From positions 27,910,218-27,974,217 of the forward strand of contig NC_134846.1 of assembly GCF_965363235.1 (NCBI RefSeq): 64,000 nt of DNA, given 5' to 3'. Under the pieces are notes generated by a model, which ran no database searches, was not told the DNA's origin, and worked only from the letters and a program-made list of their open reading frames with translations. How positions within the stretch are numbered: position 1 is the stretch's first letter; each line of letters begins with the position of its first letter. The DNA comes from Mytilus galloprovincialis (Eukaryota; Mollusca; Bivalvia; Mytilida; Mytilidae). Shown in pieces: positions 49,801-56,652 of the stretch. Made by a program: the position numbers and the translations under genes.

Positions 49801-52800
49801 ATCTTAGTCAATCAAGATTTGCGAAGAACATACCTGTCACATGCCTGGTTCAACCTCCAAATCTTAGTGTTGACAGGCTAGCGATACTGTAGAACACTCT
49901 GCCAACAAAGGTGAAAAGAAGATTACACTTCTTAATAATTGTAAACTTCATACTTCATTTGTACATGTTGTACATTTTACATACAAGTGGCTCCCATACC
50001 TCTAATGATTGATTCCACGCCCCCATTTGTTTTTTTCTTTCTCCTTGTATTTTTCTAATTTGAACATTCTTTTTCTTTTCAAGCTGGGCTTTCTCCCTTT
50101 CTAATTTCTTCTGTTCAGCAAATTCTTTTTTCAACTGAAAAGAATTAACATTCAAAGATTGACAAACAGAAAGAACTAAAATAAATACAAAAGCTATTGT
50201 TCTCTGTGTACATGTAGTTTATTCACTGGGACCGCTCAATTTCTCTTAAGACAAATCTATCACTCTTTGATTAATTTACCTGAGTACAACAAATGTTCTT
50301 CTAAAAAGTAAGAGACGGATAACCTCGAGTGAAAAAACCATTTGCACACTAAAACATGTATCCAAAAGAACTGTCAAATGGACAAACAAATGATTCGTTC
50401 ACCCGACGAGAGGGCTGCCTAGTTACCCGTTTTATTAAAATCACAAAAATACTGAACTTTGAGGAAAATCTAATCAGAAAGTCCATAATCACATGGCAAA
50501 ATCAAATAACAAAACACATCAAAAACGAATGGACAAGAACTGTCATATTCCTGACTTGGTACAGGCATTTTCAAATGTAGAAAATGGTGGATTAAACCTG
50601 GTTTTATAGCGCTAACCCTATCACTTTGATGACAGTCTCATCAAATTCTGTATATTTACAATGATGCGTGAACTAAACAAACATAATAAATTAAATAGTC
50701 AAAATATGGGTACAGTTGATGAAAAAGAAAGTGTTATTAAAACTAGTAATTAACTTAATACATGTATAATGAATGTATAATAATGTACATGTAATTATAT
50801 TATTTAATTGTGCATTCATAATTTATATGGTTGATGGCTGAGCTCTGATTCTTAACTGATCAATGCTAGTATAGTATATATACATCTACACTGTAAAAAC
50901 ATTTTCGATTGTAAAGTGTGTTAAAAAAGATCCATCTTTTGTTTTTTAAATAATTGATTTTTCTGATGCTGTTCTTTCAAAATGATTTATGCATTCACAC
51001 ATTTATATATATAAACATAATAATTTATGTGTTCACACATAAACATAAGCTCAGTATGTGTTTAGGATAATGAGCACACAGTAGCTTGCATCAATATATG
51101 TGTACATGTACAATAAATATAATTACATGTATAATGTACAAACAGATTCTCTACCTGAGCTTGCCTCTTTCTGTCCTCAATTTCTTCTGTAGTTCTTTTT
51201 CGCTTGATTGGCTTGTCAGATTTCTCTAACCCAGGTAGATTTAGGTCTAAATATTTGTTTTTGTTAACACATTCAATTGTATTTGAAGTACTAGAGGTTT
51301 GACTATAGTCCTGGTCACTGTTATTGCAAAAATTTCCGTTGCGTATTTCATCATCCATATCACAACATTCAATAATTTCAATTATATTTTTTGAATGCAT
51401 ATTTTTAAAATTTTCTTTTTGCTGATCATGCTGATCACATTTTATACTTGTTCCAATTAAATTACCAGTAAATTCTTTATAAGTAAATGTTGATTGCTTC
51501 CCAAGCAAGCGTTCTTTCAATGATAAAGTCTCAACCAATTCAACATCATTGTCAGAACTATCTGACAGAAAGCAGGGTTCGACACTAACGGTAGTCCGGT
51601 AGTCCGGTGCCCCCCTAAAATCTAGGAGGACTACCAAAACATGGTTAATCAGTAGTCCTGTGGACCACCTGGAAATTTGTATATGGTCTGGCTATTTCAA
51701 TGGTAAAAATTGACATAAAAGTCCTCCCAATTATGTTTACATTTTACAAAGACAGTGATGGCATTTGGAAGAACGTAAATTTTATATTGTTATTATGAAA
51801 GCACTTTTGAGATCCAGATTTCAGATCAGAATCTTCACAGTGTTTGTAACACATGGGATTTTCAATGTAAAATGAAAATGTCTGATAACCAAAATGTGAA
51901 GAAACTGCAGATTAGACAGCAAAGGTCAGCAATAAAAACGTAGGTGTCAGAGTTAAAAAAAAAATACTTCCCAAATTTGGAAAAAAAAATTATTACCCCT
52001 AAAAAAAGAAACAGGAAGAGGTAGTTTGAAAAAAAAGCCAACAATATTTTTTGGTGGCTTTCTTATTACAAAAAAAAACCATTTATGCATGTCATTCAAA
52101 ATGGTATTAAAGGCATTTTGTTTTAATAATAATGATAATAATAATAATTTTTTATTTAAAGAGGGTTACACAGTTAGCTGTAAAGCTAATCTTCCCTGAG
52201 GCCCTCGTGAAATACAATGAAATATAACAAACAATTACAAAATATCAAACAGACACACATACATGAATAATGAAATAAAAAATTGTTATGAAATATACAA
52301 TTTTCAAAACAGGTCTCTAAGTTCCATGTCATATATGACATGTATAGTATTGGCATCAACAACATCATAAGTTTGAGTAAATGTGTGAAAATTATGCATA
52401 GCATATAAAAAATGCACAGCTTCTTAATGTTCCATCAAGTAATTTTTTTAAATCTTTTTTGAATGAGCTTGTACTTGAGGTTGATTTTTTCAGGGATATT
52501 GGTAAGTTATTCCATAAAATAGATCCTGAATATATAAAAGATTTCTTATAAAGCTCTGTTTTGGCTTTTGGAACTTGTAAATTTTTGCAAGAGGAATTTC
52601 TCAAACAATATTGGTTTATTTCTGGCATTTCTTTAAACTTTTCAGGGAGATATACAGGGGCTTCATTCTTAAGGCATTTATGCATCAAAACTGATTTGTG
52701 GTATGAGATTCTGTTCTCTACTGTCATCCATCCAAGCTGTTTAAACAGTGGAGCTGATGATGAAAGTGGATCAGCATCTAAAATAAGTCTTGCAGCCCTT

Positions 52801-55800
52801 TTCTGCAATGTATTATTCTGACTAGCTCATTTTTAGCACAATCACTCCAAATAATACAACAATAATCTATCAGTGGGAGAATATAACCATTATAAAATAA
52901 TAGCAACATATCCACTGAATTGCTTTCAACAGTGATGATGAAGTTGACCTCTAGTTCACAAACAAAGACATTGTATCACTACAAGAAAAATCTTATAAAC
53001 TGTTTGAAGAATTAATGAAAACTTTGACTTATTTTTATCCTTTTTTTCTAAATAATCCTGGAATAAAAGGTCAAATAACTCCACCTAACAAGGCCTTAGA
53101 AATTGTCTCAGATTGCAGATTTTGCATTTCGTTTTTCAAAATTTTCTGACGGTAAAAGTTCAGGAGTAATAAAATTTATTCACTGAATGTCAACTTTAAT
53201 TTATCTGAAAAAAAAACCAAAATATTTTCAAAACTGAAATGACCATTTGTGTTCTTTTGGGGTGCTCAGATGGCAGGAAATTGCATCTTATTTCGAAAAA
53301 TTTTCTTGGGGGGGCATGCCCCCAAACCCCCCTAGCTAGTTCGGGCCGCGTTGCGGCCCTCACCGGTGATAGAGGTGGACTACCAGGACTACCCAAATTT
53401 TTTTCTTGGTAGTCCTGTGGACTACATCACCTCTAATGTTAGTGTCAAACCCTGGAAAGTCATTTTTACTGTATGGAATTTTCCTGGCTTGTTTACTACA
53501 ATCTTTTCCCTGGTAAATGGATGACACAAAACCTGGTTCATTAGAATCAAGGACAAGAGCAATGTTTTTAGGCTGTTTACATGGTTTCAATGATAATTGT
53601 GGAAGCTCCTCATCAGAATCAAAATCAGTATTCTGGAGTCTGTTTACCTGAAATATAAGTGTATTGTGTGTAAAATTATACAGCTTGAGTAAATTCAATG
53701 AAATATTCAGTGTTTGGCATCAAAAGATGTACAATTGATCAAGACACATTCCTGTGCAAGATAAAGATGCAGTGTACTTGTCAGACCTATGGCAAATATT
53801 TAAGATAAAACAAAGATTGAAAACAAGGAAAAATACCAAATCTGGTCTCACTTATTTGTCTTTTGATTAATATATCATCATCCCAATCACTGTGTCCAAT
53901 ACCTTAAAAATCAATACCAGTACGTAGTTGAATGGCTTCAGATCTGTTGTCAGTGTAAAAGTATGAGTCCTTTTATCAGAAACTACAGAATTTAAATTAA
54001 AATCTTTTTCTTTAGATACATGTACTATTTTTTGGTCTTGAAGATACATTTTTAAGTTTGTCCAAGTTTCATAACAATGCATGAAGTTTCACAAATTAAT
54101 CATGAAATTCTACGAATTTAGGAAAAAGTTATTAATGTTATGTGGAACAAACTCTAATCTGAGACAGTTTCTACGGTCTGTTAACTATAAAATAAATCTA
54201 GAGCTCTACATGTCGCTCACCTGATGATTTTATTTACAATAGATGCATGAAATAATGCAACCATTATACTTTTGCTTTAGTTTCAGAGATACGTACAAGT
54301 TAAAAACTGCATTCTTTCCCCAAGTTGAATTTTAATCCATGTCTGCCATGTTCATGTTAGTTGGCAGTAGTGTTGTTCCGATGATCGGAATAAGTCGGAA
54401 ATCAGTTGGTTTGGTCTGGCGATGTCGATAATCGATTGGGATTTTGTTTAATCGATTGTCGTTAAAGTTGTCCGGACCTTTAGCTTATCAACTTCCGGTC
54501 CGTTTCCAGTTTGCATTTTATATGCGCAGTCAAACAAATAATACAAAAATATCAGGATGGATGACAATAACAATGTCAAACATCCTATAATTAAACACAT
54601 AACCAGTTTCCTTCTTTGTAAACGTGACAAATGCATTGACTATAAATATTTGCAGATTGATGGAATATTATTTAAAATTAATAACTTTGTATGAAATACT
54701 TTCTTTCAGAACCGGTACTTGCTACTTGAAAGTGTACATAAAATCATTCTGATTTTAGACAAAATAATTTCTTTGCTTCATTAGAACGTGTTGCAAATTG
54801 TCTTTTATTAATGTTTTATCCATTTGTAGCATCAAAAACGTCATATTCCTTTCCAAATTGCTGACCAAACATCGTTTATTTTTGTAAATTTTCCGAAATT
54901 TGTCCGCCATATTGAAAAATATAAGAATCACGAATCGGATACGATTCAACTATGAAATAATTCCGCATTCTTGCAATTATAAGTTCAGACGCACGAATGA
55001 CACAATTGACAGAAAAATAATGATCACAAAAATGAAAAAAAAAGCATTATACACGAATTAACAGACATTGGCTTAATCCCCTTTGTTTACTGTATATATT
55101 ATAATGCAAATGCATTGTTTAATTTTTTTCTGTTCATCTTAAATTTCTTAAAGTTAAAAACTTAATATACCTTTCCGTAATTAGAAACATTCAAATGTTT
55201 ATACAGCTATGTTATTAAAATTGTATTGTGAGTTACACCATTGAAATTTAGAAATGTTAGTGTCACTGTTGGTAATAAATGTTGTAATCATTAGATCAAT
55301 ATAAATCTTGATTCTTATCAATTCATTGTTTTATCTGCTGAATAAATAGTTATCAAAGGTACCAGGATTATAATTTAATACAACAGAATATAAAAGGAAA
55401 CAAAAGATCAAATATGAATATATAAACTCTGCAATGATAAGGAATATACACATTAGACATGTACAATGAGACTAAATGCATAAAGTATTATGATGCGATT
55501 ATAACCGATAGTCGGTTGGTTGTTGTCAACCGATTGTAATAGATAATCGGTTGGTAATTTCAACCGATTATCCAACACTAGTTGGCAGGCATGGTCACCA
55601 GGACACATTTTTAAACTAGATACCCTAAAGCTGATTGTGGCTTAGTTTCACTCCGGGTAAATTTGTCCGAGTTGTTTCAGGAGAGAAGATTTTAGAAAGA
55701 GATAACAGAAATTTATAAAAAATTGTTAAAAAAAATTTACTGTTAAGGCCAATAACTCTTTAATGGGTCAATTGACCAATTTTGGACATGTTGACGTGTT

Positions 55801-56514
55801 TTGTAGATGATACTTTGCTGAAGGGGGCAGGAGAAATATACCCCCTGTCCAGTGGAGGATCCAGATATTTTCATAATTTGGGGTCCACTGACTACCTAAG
55901 AGGTCATGTTTCATGAACTTAGAGGGTGAAAATATATATATAGTGAGAGCATGTTATTGGAACTGGACAAGACAAGACAAGAGTAAAGGCTATCTGTACG
56001 TTGGGGCATAAAATATCAGTATACTATATAGCTATATTAATGATCCTAGTATGCATATGCTTCAGCCTACAGACGAGTACAAGAGATTATTGTTGATCGT
56101 CTCAACGAGATTGATTTTCTTGCTTGAGTCGGGATGGCGAAAGCAAGAAAGGCAATCCAGTTGAGATGACCAATGATAATCTGTTTATCGCTATTTTACC
56201 TATGACGAAGTTGTCAATTTCATGTCAATTTCGTTAGCAATTCCACGTGTCTTCTTAGTTTCTAGCGATAATTTTCCATATCAAGCGAGTAAAATGACAT
56301 AAAAAATATCACAAAAAAAAAGATCAAAGGAAAAATGCACAAAATAGCGATAATATACATTAAAAGTCATTATTACATTTCCATCCAAAATACTATTTAT
56401 TGTGGTATTGACGTCTCCTGTGATCGAAAGGTTATGTCTAATATAGTCTTCATCTGCATCAGGACACAACATAGAAACTTGGGCTACGTCTTCATCAGAA
56501 ATGTTTATAGACAT
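22782..56514 (-). CDS. EME1: EME1, partner subunit of the MUS81 nuclease
   Basis: Eleven coding exons, all with GT-AG introns and agreeing phases: 56514-56377, 53647-51155 (interrupted), 50134-50000, 41418-41248, 40483-40391, 40177-40068, 38811-38688, 35006-34891, 29463-29280, 26813-26757, 22892-22782. Without the exon 2 insertion the product is 614 aa; human EME1 is about 570. Strong matches to human include SDEELP near residue 57, the ERCC4-like fold from about residue 294 ([22 protein letters not shown]), [34 protein letters not shown] and the C-terminal helix-hairpin-helix region with [15 protein letters not shown]1 pairs with catalytic MUS81 and lets it cut branched DNA at stalled forks and recombination intermediates. 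Exon 1 (46 aa) looks like a CUE domain, unexpected for this family. A DNA transposon interrupts exon 2 near residue 110 (see findings). Confidence 0.95.
23041..24130 (+). repeat. Tandem core b fragment in EME1 intron 10
   Basis: About four units of 165-170 bp with ccatcttggatgatggatc, ggaacattcatgcca and atagggtcctatg. It ends in a worn H-family terminus (gtgatgtgaaaagctcac). The same unit builds 37691-38170 and 41892-48577. Confidence 0.65.
24320..25405 (+). mobile_element. Helitron-like element H6, complete ends
   Basis: From ctagaagctctgaagagcct to gggtgaggtgagctaa. Two units of the same core as H2 (cagatttgctctaaatgc, gccatcttggttggttgg). No open frame. Lies in EME1 intron 10. Confidence 0.6.
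25501..26731. mobile_element. TA-flanked element, ~1.23 kb
   Basis: Ends cctgccaagtttt and aactttggcagg-like (aaagttggcagg on +) are inverted and each is flanked by TA. The interior has a G run at 26154-26168 and many atcgtg words. Probably a Tc1/mariner-type non-autonomous element; ends are worn. Confidence 0.5.
26757..26813 (-). CDS. EME1: EME1 exon 10 (57 nt)
   Basis: 19 codons (AYSMCSS start) between acceptor ttgttgtag and donor gtaaat. Matches the human AYQQCFSDKE segment in the helix-hairpin-helix region. An inverted-repeat element ends only 25 bp past the donor. Confidence 0.9.
27258..29144 (+). repeat. Family E element, copy 1
   Basis: Starts taaagggctgcgctttagcg and ends cgacggacgtataaa. 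The core consists of ~165-bp units (aattgaaagggagcttac, gtgaaagcctttttgag). It sits in an A run of its family C host. It is itself interrupted at about 27969-28683. A second copy is at 45913-46935. Confidence 0.75.
27969..28683. mobile_element. Element inserted in family E copy 1
   Basis: Breaks a tandem unit after catcaatagat and ends near tttaatagtatagat. It contains a GC-rich hairpin (ccacggcggtca, tgaccgccgtgg) at 28310-28372. No transposase frame; class unknown. Confidence 0.5.
29280..29463 (-). CDS. EME1: EME1 exon 9
   Basis: 184 nt. Encodes [19 protein letters not shown] and YPSPQLLMK, close to human FSFCLESDWAGGVKVDLAG and YPSPQLLVQ. Confidence 0.95.
29464..30430. other. EME1 intron 8 sequence, unassigned
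   Basis: Apart from the G run at 29884-29898 I see no bounded element or exon. Confidence 0.35.
30431..30892 (-). mobile_element. Helitron-like fragment H7
   Basis: Reverse copy starting at its 3' hairpin end (ttagttcacctggcctgaag) and running through one core unit, 5'-truncated. Confidence 0.6.
31051..31174. mobile_element. 124-bp MITE with 5-bp target duplication
   Basis: Ends cataggcggatccag and ctggatccgccactg are inverted. gggta at 31046-31050 and 31175-31179 flanks them. The interior is C/G-tract rich. Consistent with a hAT-type MITE of the 5-bp group. Confidence 0.7.
31396..32090 (-). repeat. Family A element, copy 2, truncated
   Basis: Starts at the hairpin end (aagggttccgcggaaccc) and holds nearly four ~190-bp units in reverse. 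It stops inside a unit at about 32090, directly against H8 sequence. Confidence 0.7.
32091..34176 (+). mobile_element. Helitron-like element H8 with nested family C
   Basis: Core units as in H6, with the 3' hairpin end at about 34143-34176 (ctcacttggccttttaggcc). Family C copy 4 interrupts it at 32755-33762. The 5' end is missing. Confidence 0.6.
32755..33762 (+). repeat. Family C element, copy 4, expanded
   Basis: The internal unit of about 140-160 bp (actatcattttctatgttc to ccaaaaactttaacctgaa) is repeated about six times, several copies nearly identical. It closes in a gacggacgaacg microsatellite-like stretch. Confidence 0.8.
34335..34795 (+). repeat. Family C element, copy 5
   Basis: Two units, complete ends (gtacacggatgccccac, ctatcgtaggtggggcat), nested in family D copy 2. 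Confidence 0.75.
34891..35006 (-). CDS. EME1: EME1 exon 8
   Basis: 116 nt. [12 protein letters not shown] and TKAVAEKPA align with human VDLQLH and TKAVAEAP. Its acceptor region is duplicated 50 bp upstream (35037-35065). Confidence 0.92.
34987..35065 (-). repeat. Duplicated EME1 exon 8 splice acceptor
   Basis: agctggacctcagc plus cctgcaaata occurs at 34987-35015, across the exon 8 acceptor, and again 50 bp upstream at 35037-35065 with two or three changes. The upstream copy keeps a gcag acceptor, but using it would add 50 nt and shift the frame. Confidence 0.75.
35069..36010 (+). repeat. Tandem array c, copy 2
   Basis: Same ~160-bp unit and lead-in as 20325-21250. It begins just beyond the duplicated exon 8 acceptor, in EME1 intron 7. 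Confidence 0.75.
36195..36450 (+). repeat. Family C element, copy 6
   Basis: One unit, from gtacacggatgccccatc to aaatggggcataaaa. The 3' repeat arm is worn. Confidence 0.7.
36464..37404. mobile_element. hAT-like element, 8-bp target duplication
   Basis: Element 36472-37396 has ends TAGTGTTGTCAA and TTGACAACACTA. ATTATAAG duplicates exactly on both sides (36464-36471, 37397-37404). Subterminal ggttaaccggttaacc palindromes occur at both ends. Eight-bp duplication plus the end sequence indicates hAT. No transposase, so non-autonomous. Confidence 0.82.
37631..38297. mobile_element. TA-flanked MITE with nested H9
   Basis: Ends ctgtcaattcagaaatta and its complement tttctgaatttacaa are inverted, flanked by TA. 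The interior is mostly the Helitron-like fragment H9. Confidence 0.65.
37691..38170 (+). mobile_element. Helitron-like fragment H9 (core b)
   Basis: 5' end ctagaggctctcaagagcct followed by nearly three core b units (gccatcttggatgatggatc); 3' end missing. Confidence 0.6.
38688..38811 (-). CDS. EME1: EME1 exon 7
   Basis: 124 nt with a Gln/Arg/Lys-rich loop ([17 protein letters not shown]) followed by VTRIDVEE, the start of a conserved helix. Confidence 0.9.
39162..40024. mobile_element. CAG-ended element, 5-bp target duplication
   Basis: Element 39167-40019 has inverted ends cagtcaggggactta and taagtcccctgactg, extending over about 30 bp with agtgatttt. ATAGA flanks both sides. It includes a two-copy ~86-bp tandem repeat at 39513-39676. 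It ends 44-48 bp past the EME1 exon 6 donor. Confidence 0.78.
40068..40177 (-). CDS. EME1: EME1 exon 6
   Basis: 110 nt, leaving phase 2. Encodes [10 protein letters not shown] and [12 protein letters not shown]1 proteins lack the catalytic ERKxxxD motif of MUS81, and none is seen here. Confidence 0.9.
40391..40483 (-). CDS. EME1: EME1 exon 5
   Basis: 31 codons, phase 0 at both ends. [20 protein letters not shown] matches a core strand and helix of the ERCC4-like fold. Confidence 0.92.
40484..41247. other. EME1 intron 4, unassigned
   Basis: Short AT-rich intron with no bounded element seen. Confidence 0.4.
41248..41418 (-). CDS. EME1: EME1 exon 4, start of ERCC4-like domain
   Basis: 57 codons beginning [10 protein letters not shown], aligned with human HIVVVLDPVL. 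The intron upstream is 8.6 kb and holds the deepest transposon nest of the window. Confidence 0.92.
42168..43011. mobile_element. CAG-ended element inside H10
   Basis: Element 42173-43006 has ends caggggttaagaaat and atttcttaacccctg. GCATC is duplicated on both sides. It repeats ctagccc words just inside each end. No open frame for a transposase. Confidence 0.78.
43613..43810. repeat. Dispersed repeat R3, copy 1
   Basis: Shares ggctgtgcggcatattttcaa, atatatctccc and gaaacagctgta words with 62125-62470. Confidence 0.6.
43901..44057. repeat. Foldback with ~67-bp arms
   Basis: The arm from attcatgggggcttgaatat through accacgggttg pairs with its complement ending at 44057 with few mismatches, leaving a short loop that is itself self-complementary (accctgagcgatattgagggt). 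Confidence 0.85.
45613..45855. repeat. Short hairpin array, copy 2
   Basis: About six units of ~35 bp (atttcttgctattgcacaat, actgtgcaattgaa), the reverse of 16615-16790. Confidence 0.75.
45913..46935 (+). repeat. Family E element, copy 2
   Basis: Starts taaagggctgcgctttagcg, ends cgacgggcgtataaa. It splits a caaaaatctaag stretch of its family B host, the same kind of A-run site as copy 1. Confidence 0.75.
48826..49262 (+). repeat. Family C element, copy 7
   Basis: Two units with complete ends (gtacacggatgccccac, ctatcgtaggtggagcat), in EME1 intron 3. Confidence 0.75.
49263..49999. other. EME1 intron 3 sequence, unassigned
   Basis: No bounded element or exon recognised. Confidence 0.35.
50000..50134 (-). 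CDS. EME1: EME1 exon 3
   Basis: 45 codons, phase 0 at both ends. Encodes a Lys/Glu-rich, probably coiled-coil segment ([13 protein letters not shown]) matching the basic coiled region of vertebrate EME1 upstream of the ERCC4 fold. Confidence 0.88.
50335..50625. repeat. Dispersed repeat R2, copy 2
   Basis: Shares aaaatggtggattaaacctg with 4240-4420. The open frame through 50356-50580 is an accident of the repeat. Confidence 0.6.
50626..51154. other. EME1 intron 2 sequence, unassigned
   Basis: AT-rich with tacatgta words; nothing bounded seen. Confidence 0.35.
51155..51572 (-). CDS. EME1: EME1 exon 2, 3' part after the transposon
   Basis: Continues with [13 protein letters not shown], reminiscent of the human acidic motif before IPLAQRL, then a Ser/Asn-rich, probably disordered stretch and a basic cluster ([11 protein letters not shown]). 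It ends CAG before gtagag in phase 0. The frame here equals the frame before the insertion once element and one target copy are set aside. Confidence 0.88.
51568..53459. mobile_element. CAG-ended DNA transposon inside EME1 exon 2
   Basis: Element 51573-53454 (1,882 bp) has ends CAGGGTTCGACACTAAC and GTTAGTGTCAAACCCTG. GAAAG is duplicated at 51568-51572 and 53455-53459. Subterminal ggtagtcc and ggactacc words repeat at both ends, as transposase-binding motifs often do. About 0.8 kb of the interior is a LINE tail. No transposase frame. Five-bp duplications with CAG-type ends fit the hAT5 group as I remember it; family needs a library search. Confidence 0.85.
52125..52930 (-). mobile_element. 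5'-truncated LINE inside the transposon
   Basis: An open frame at 52808-52392 encodes the C-terminus of a non-LTR reverse transcriptase ([38 protein letters not shown]). Upstream, in another frame, come [16 protein letters not shown] and [11 protein letters not shown], so at least one frame break exists. The 3' end runs into an attatt-type repeat near 52125-52150, as in CR1/L2-like elements. It arrived after, or travelled within, the host transposon. Confidence 0.82.
53455..53647 (-). CDS. EME1: EME1 exon 2, 5' part before the transposon
   Basis: Starts after the acceptor atatttcag. It encodes residues 47-110, with the acidic [11 protein letters not shown] motif that aligns with human DSDSEELPTFAF. 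It ends at the target duplication of the inserted transposon. Confidence 0.88.
53700..54195. other. EME1 intron 1 sequence, unassigned
   Basis: No bounded element or exon recognised. Confidence 0.35.
54198..55830 (+). mobile_element. Helitron-like fragment H11 split by a hAT-like element
   Basis: Begins with a worn 5' end (ctagagctctacatgtcgctc), then core text gttggcag..., and resumes after 55589 with aggcatggtcaccaggacac and the agtttcag block. The 3' hairpin is missing. Confidence 0.5.
54360..55588. mobile_element. hAT-like element 2, 8-bp target duplication
   Basis: Element 54368-55580 has ends TAGTGTTGTTCC and CCAACACTA. GTTGGCAG is duplicated exactly on both sides. Subterminal ataatcg/ccgatta words recur near both ends. 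Same end sequence as 36472-37396 but a different interior. No transposase. Confidence 0.82.
56081..56345. repeat. Dispersed repeat R4, copy 1
   Basis: Matches 60826-61075: gttgatcgtctcaacgagat, agttgagatgaccaatgat, tctgtttatcgctattttac. Contains a short inverted repeat (gtctcaacgagattgat and agttgagatgac). Ends about 30 bp inside intron 1 from EME1 exon 1. Confidence 0.75.
56377..56514 (-). CDS. EME1: EME1 exon 1, CUE-like
   Basis: 138 nt, phase 0, starts with ATG in an aaaATG context and ends AAT before gtaata. It encodes 46 residues with a CUE/UBA-like pattern (VSMLCPDAD, then [19 protein letters not shown]). It joins exon 2 in frame. Assignment to EME1 rests on strand, phase, position and the divergent promoter; transcript evidence would settle it. 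Confidence 0.75.
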
Positions 56515-56600
56515 TTTATATTATTTATTCTTGACTTTCCCGCCAAAATAGCTGTCAGTAAGAGTCAGAGAAAAAGCCAGAGGATTCCGAAAATTCCAAG
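56515..56600. promoter_or_regulatory. Shared EME1/MRPL27 divergent promoter
   Basis: The 86 bp between the two start codons must contain or overlap both transcription starts. TTTCCCGCCAAAA at 56536-56548 matches the E2F consensus TTTSSCGC, fitting S-phase expression of a replication-repair gene. No clear TATA box is needed or assigned. Direction in cells is inferred. Confidence 0.7.
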
Positions 56601-56652
56601 ATGTCAGCCTCCATGAAAACAATATCTGCTTGTGTTTGCCAGAATGTGAAGA
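56601..56652 (+). CDS. MRPL27: MRPL27 exon 1 (presequence)
   Basis: 52 nt from ATG in context aagATGt to donor gtaatt; the split codon A|GA gives Arg. An alternative donor at 56646 with acceptor cttaag at 59156 also keeps frame. Chosen because the 59142 acceptor tttcag is stronger. Confidence 0.65.

Noticed and set aside
52561-52821. + strand frame opposite the LINE tail
   Set aside because: Shadow of the reverse-transcriptase frame on the minus strand.
53196-53396. GC-rich minus-strand frame with Pro/Arg-rich peptide
   Set aside because: It falls in the subterminal part of the transposon in EME1 exon 2, with no family match.
56335-56616. 93-codon + strand frame across the EME1/MRPL27 promoter
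   Set aside because: It is antisense to EME1 exon 1 and crosses the promoter in a frame unrelated to MRPL27.
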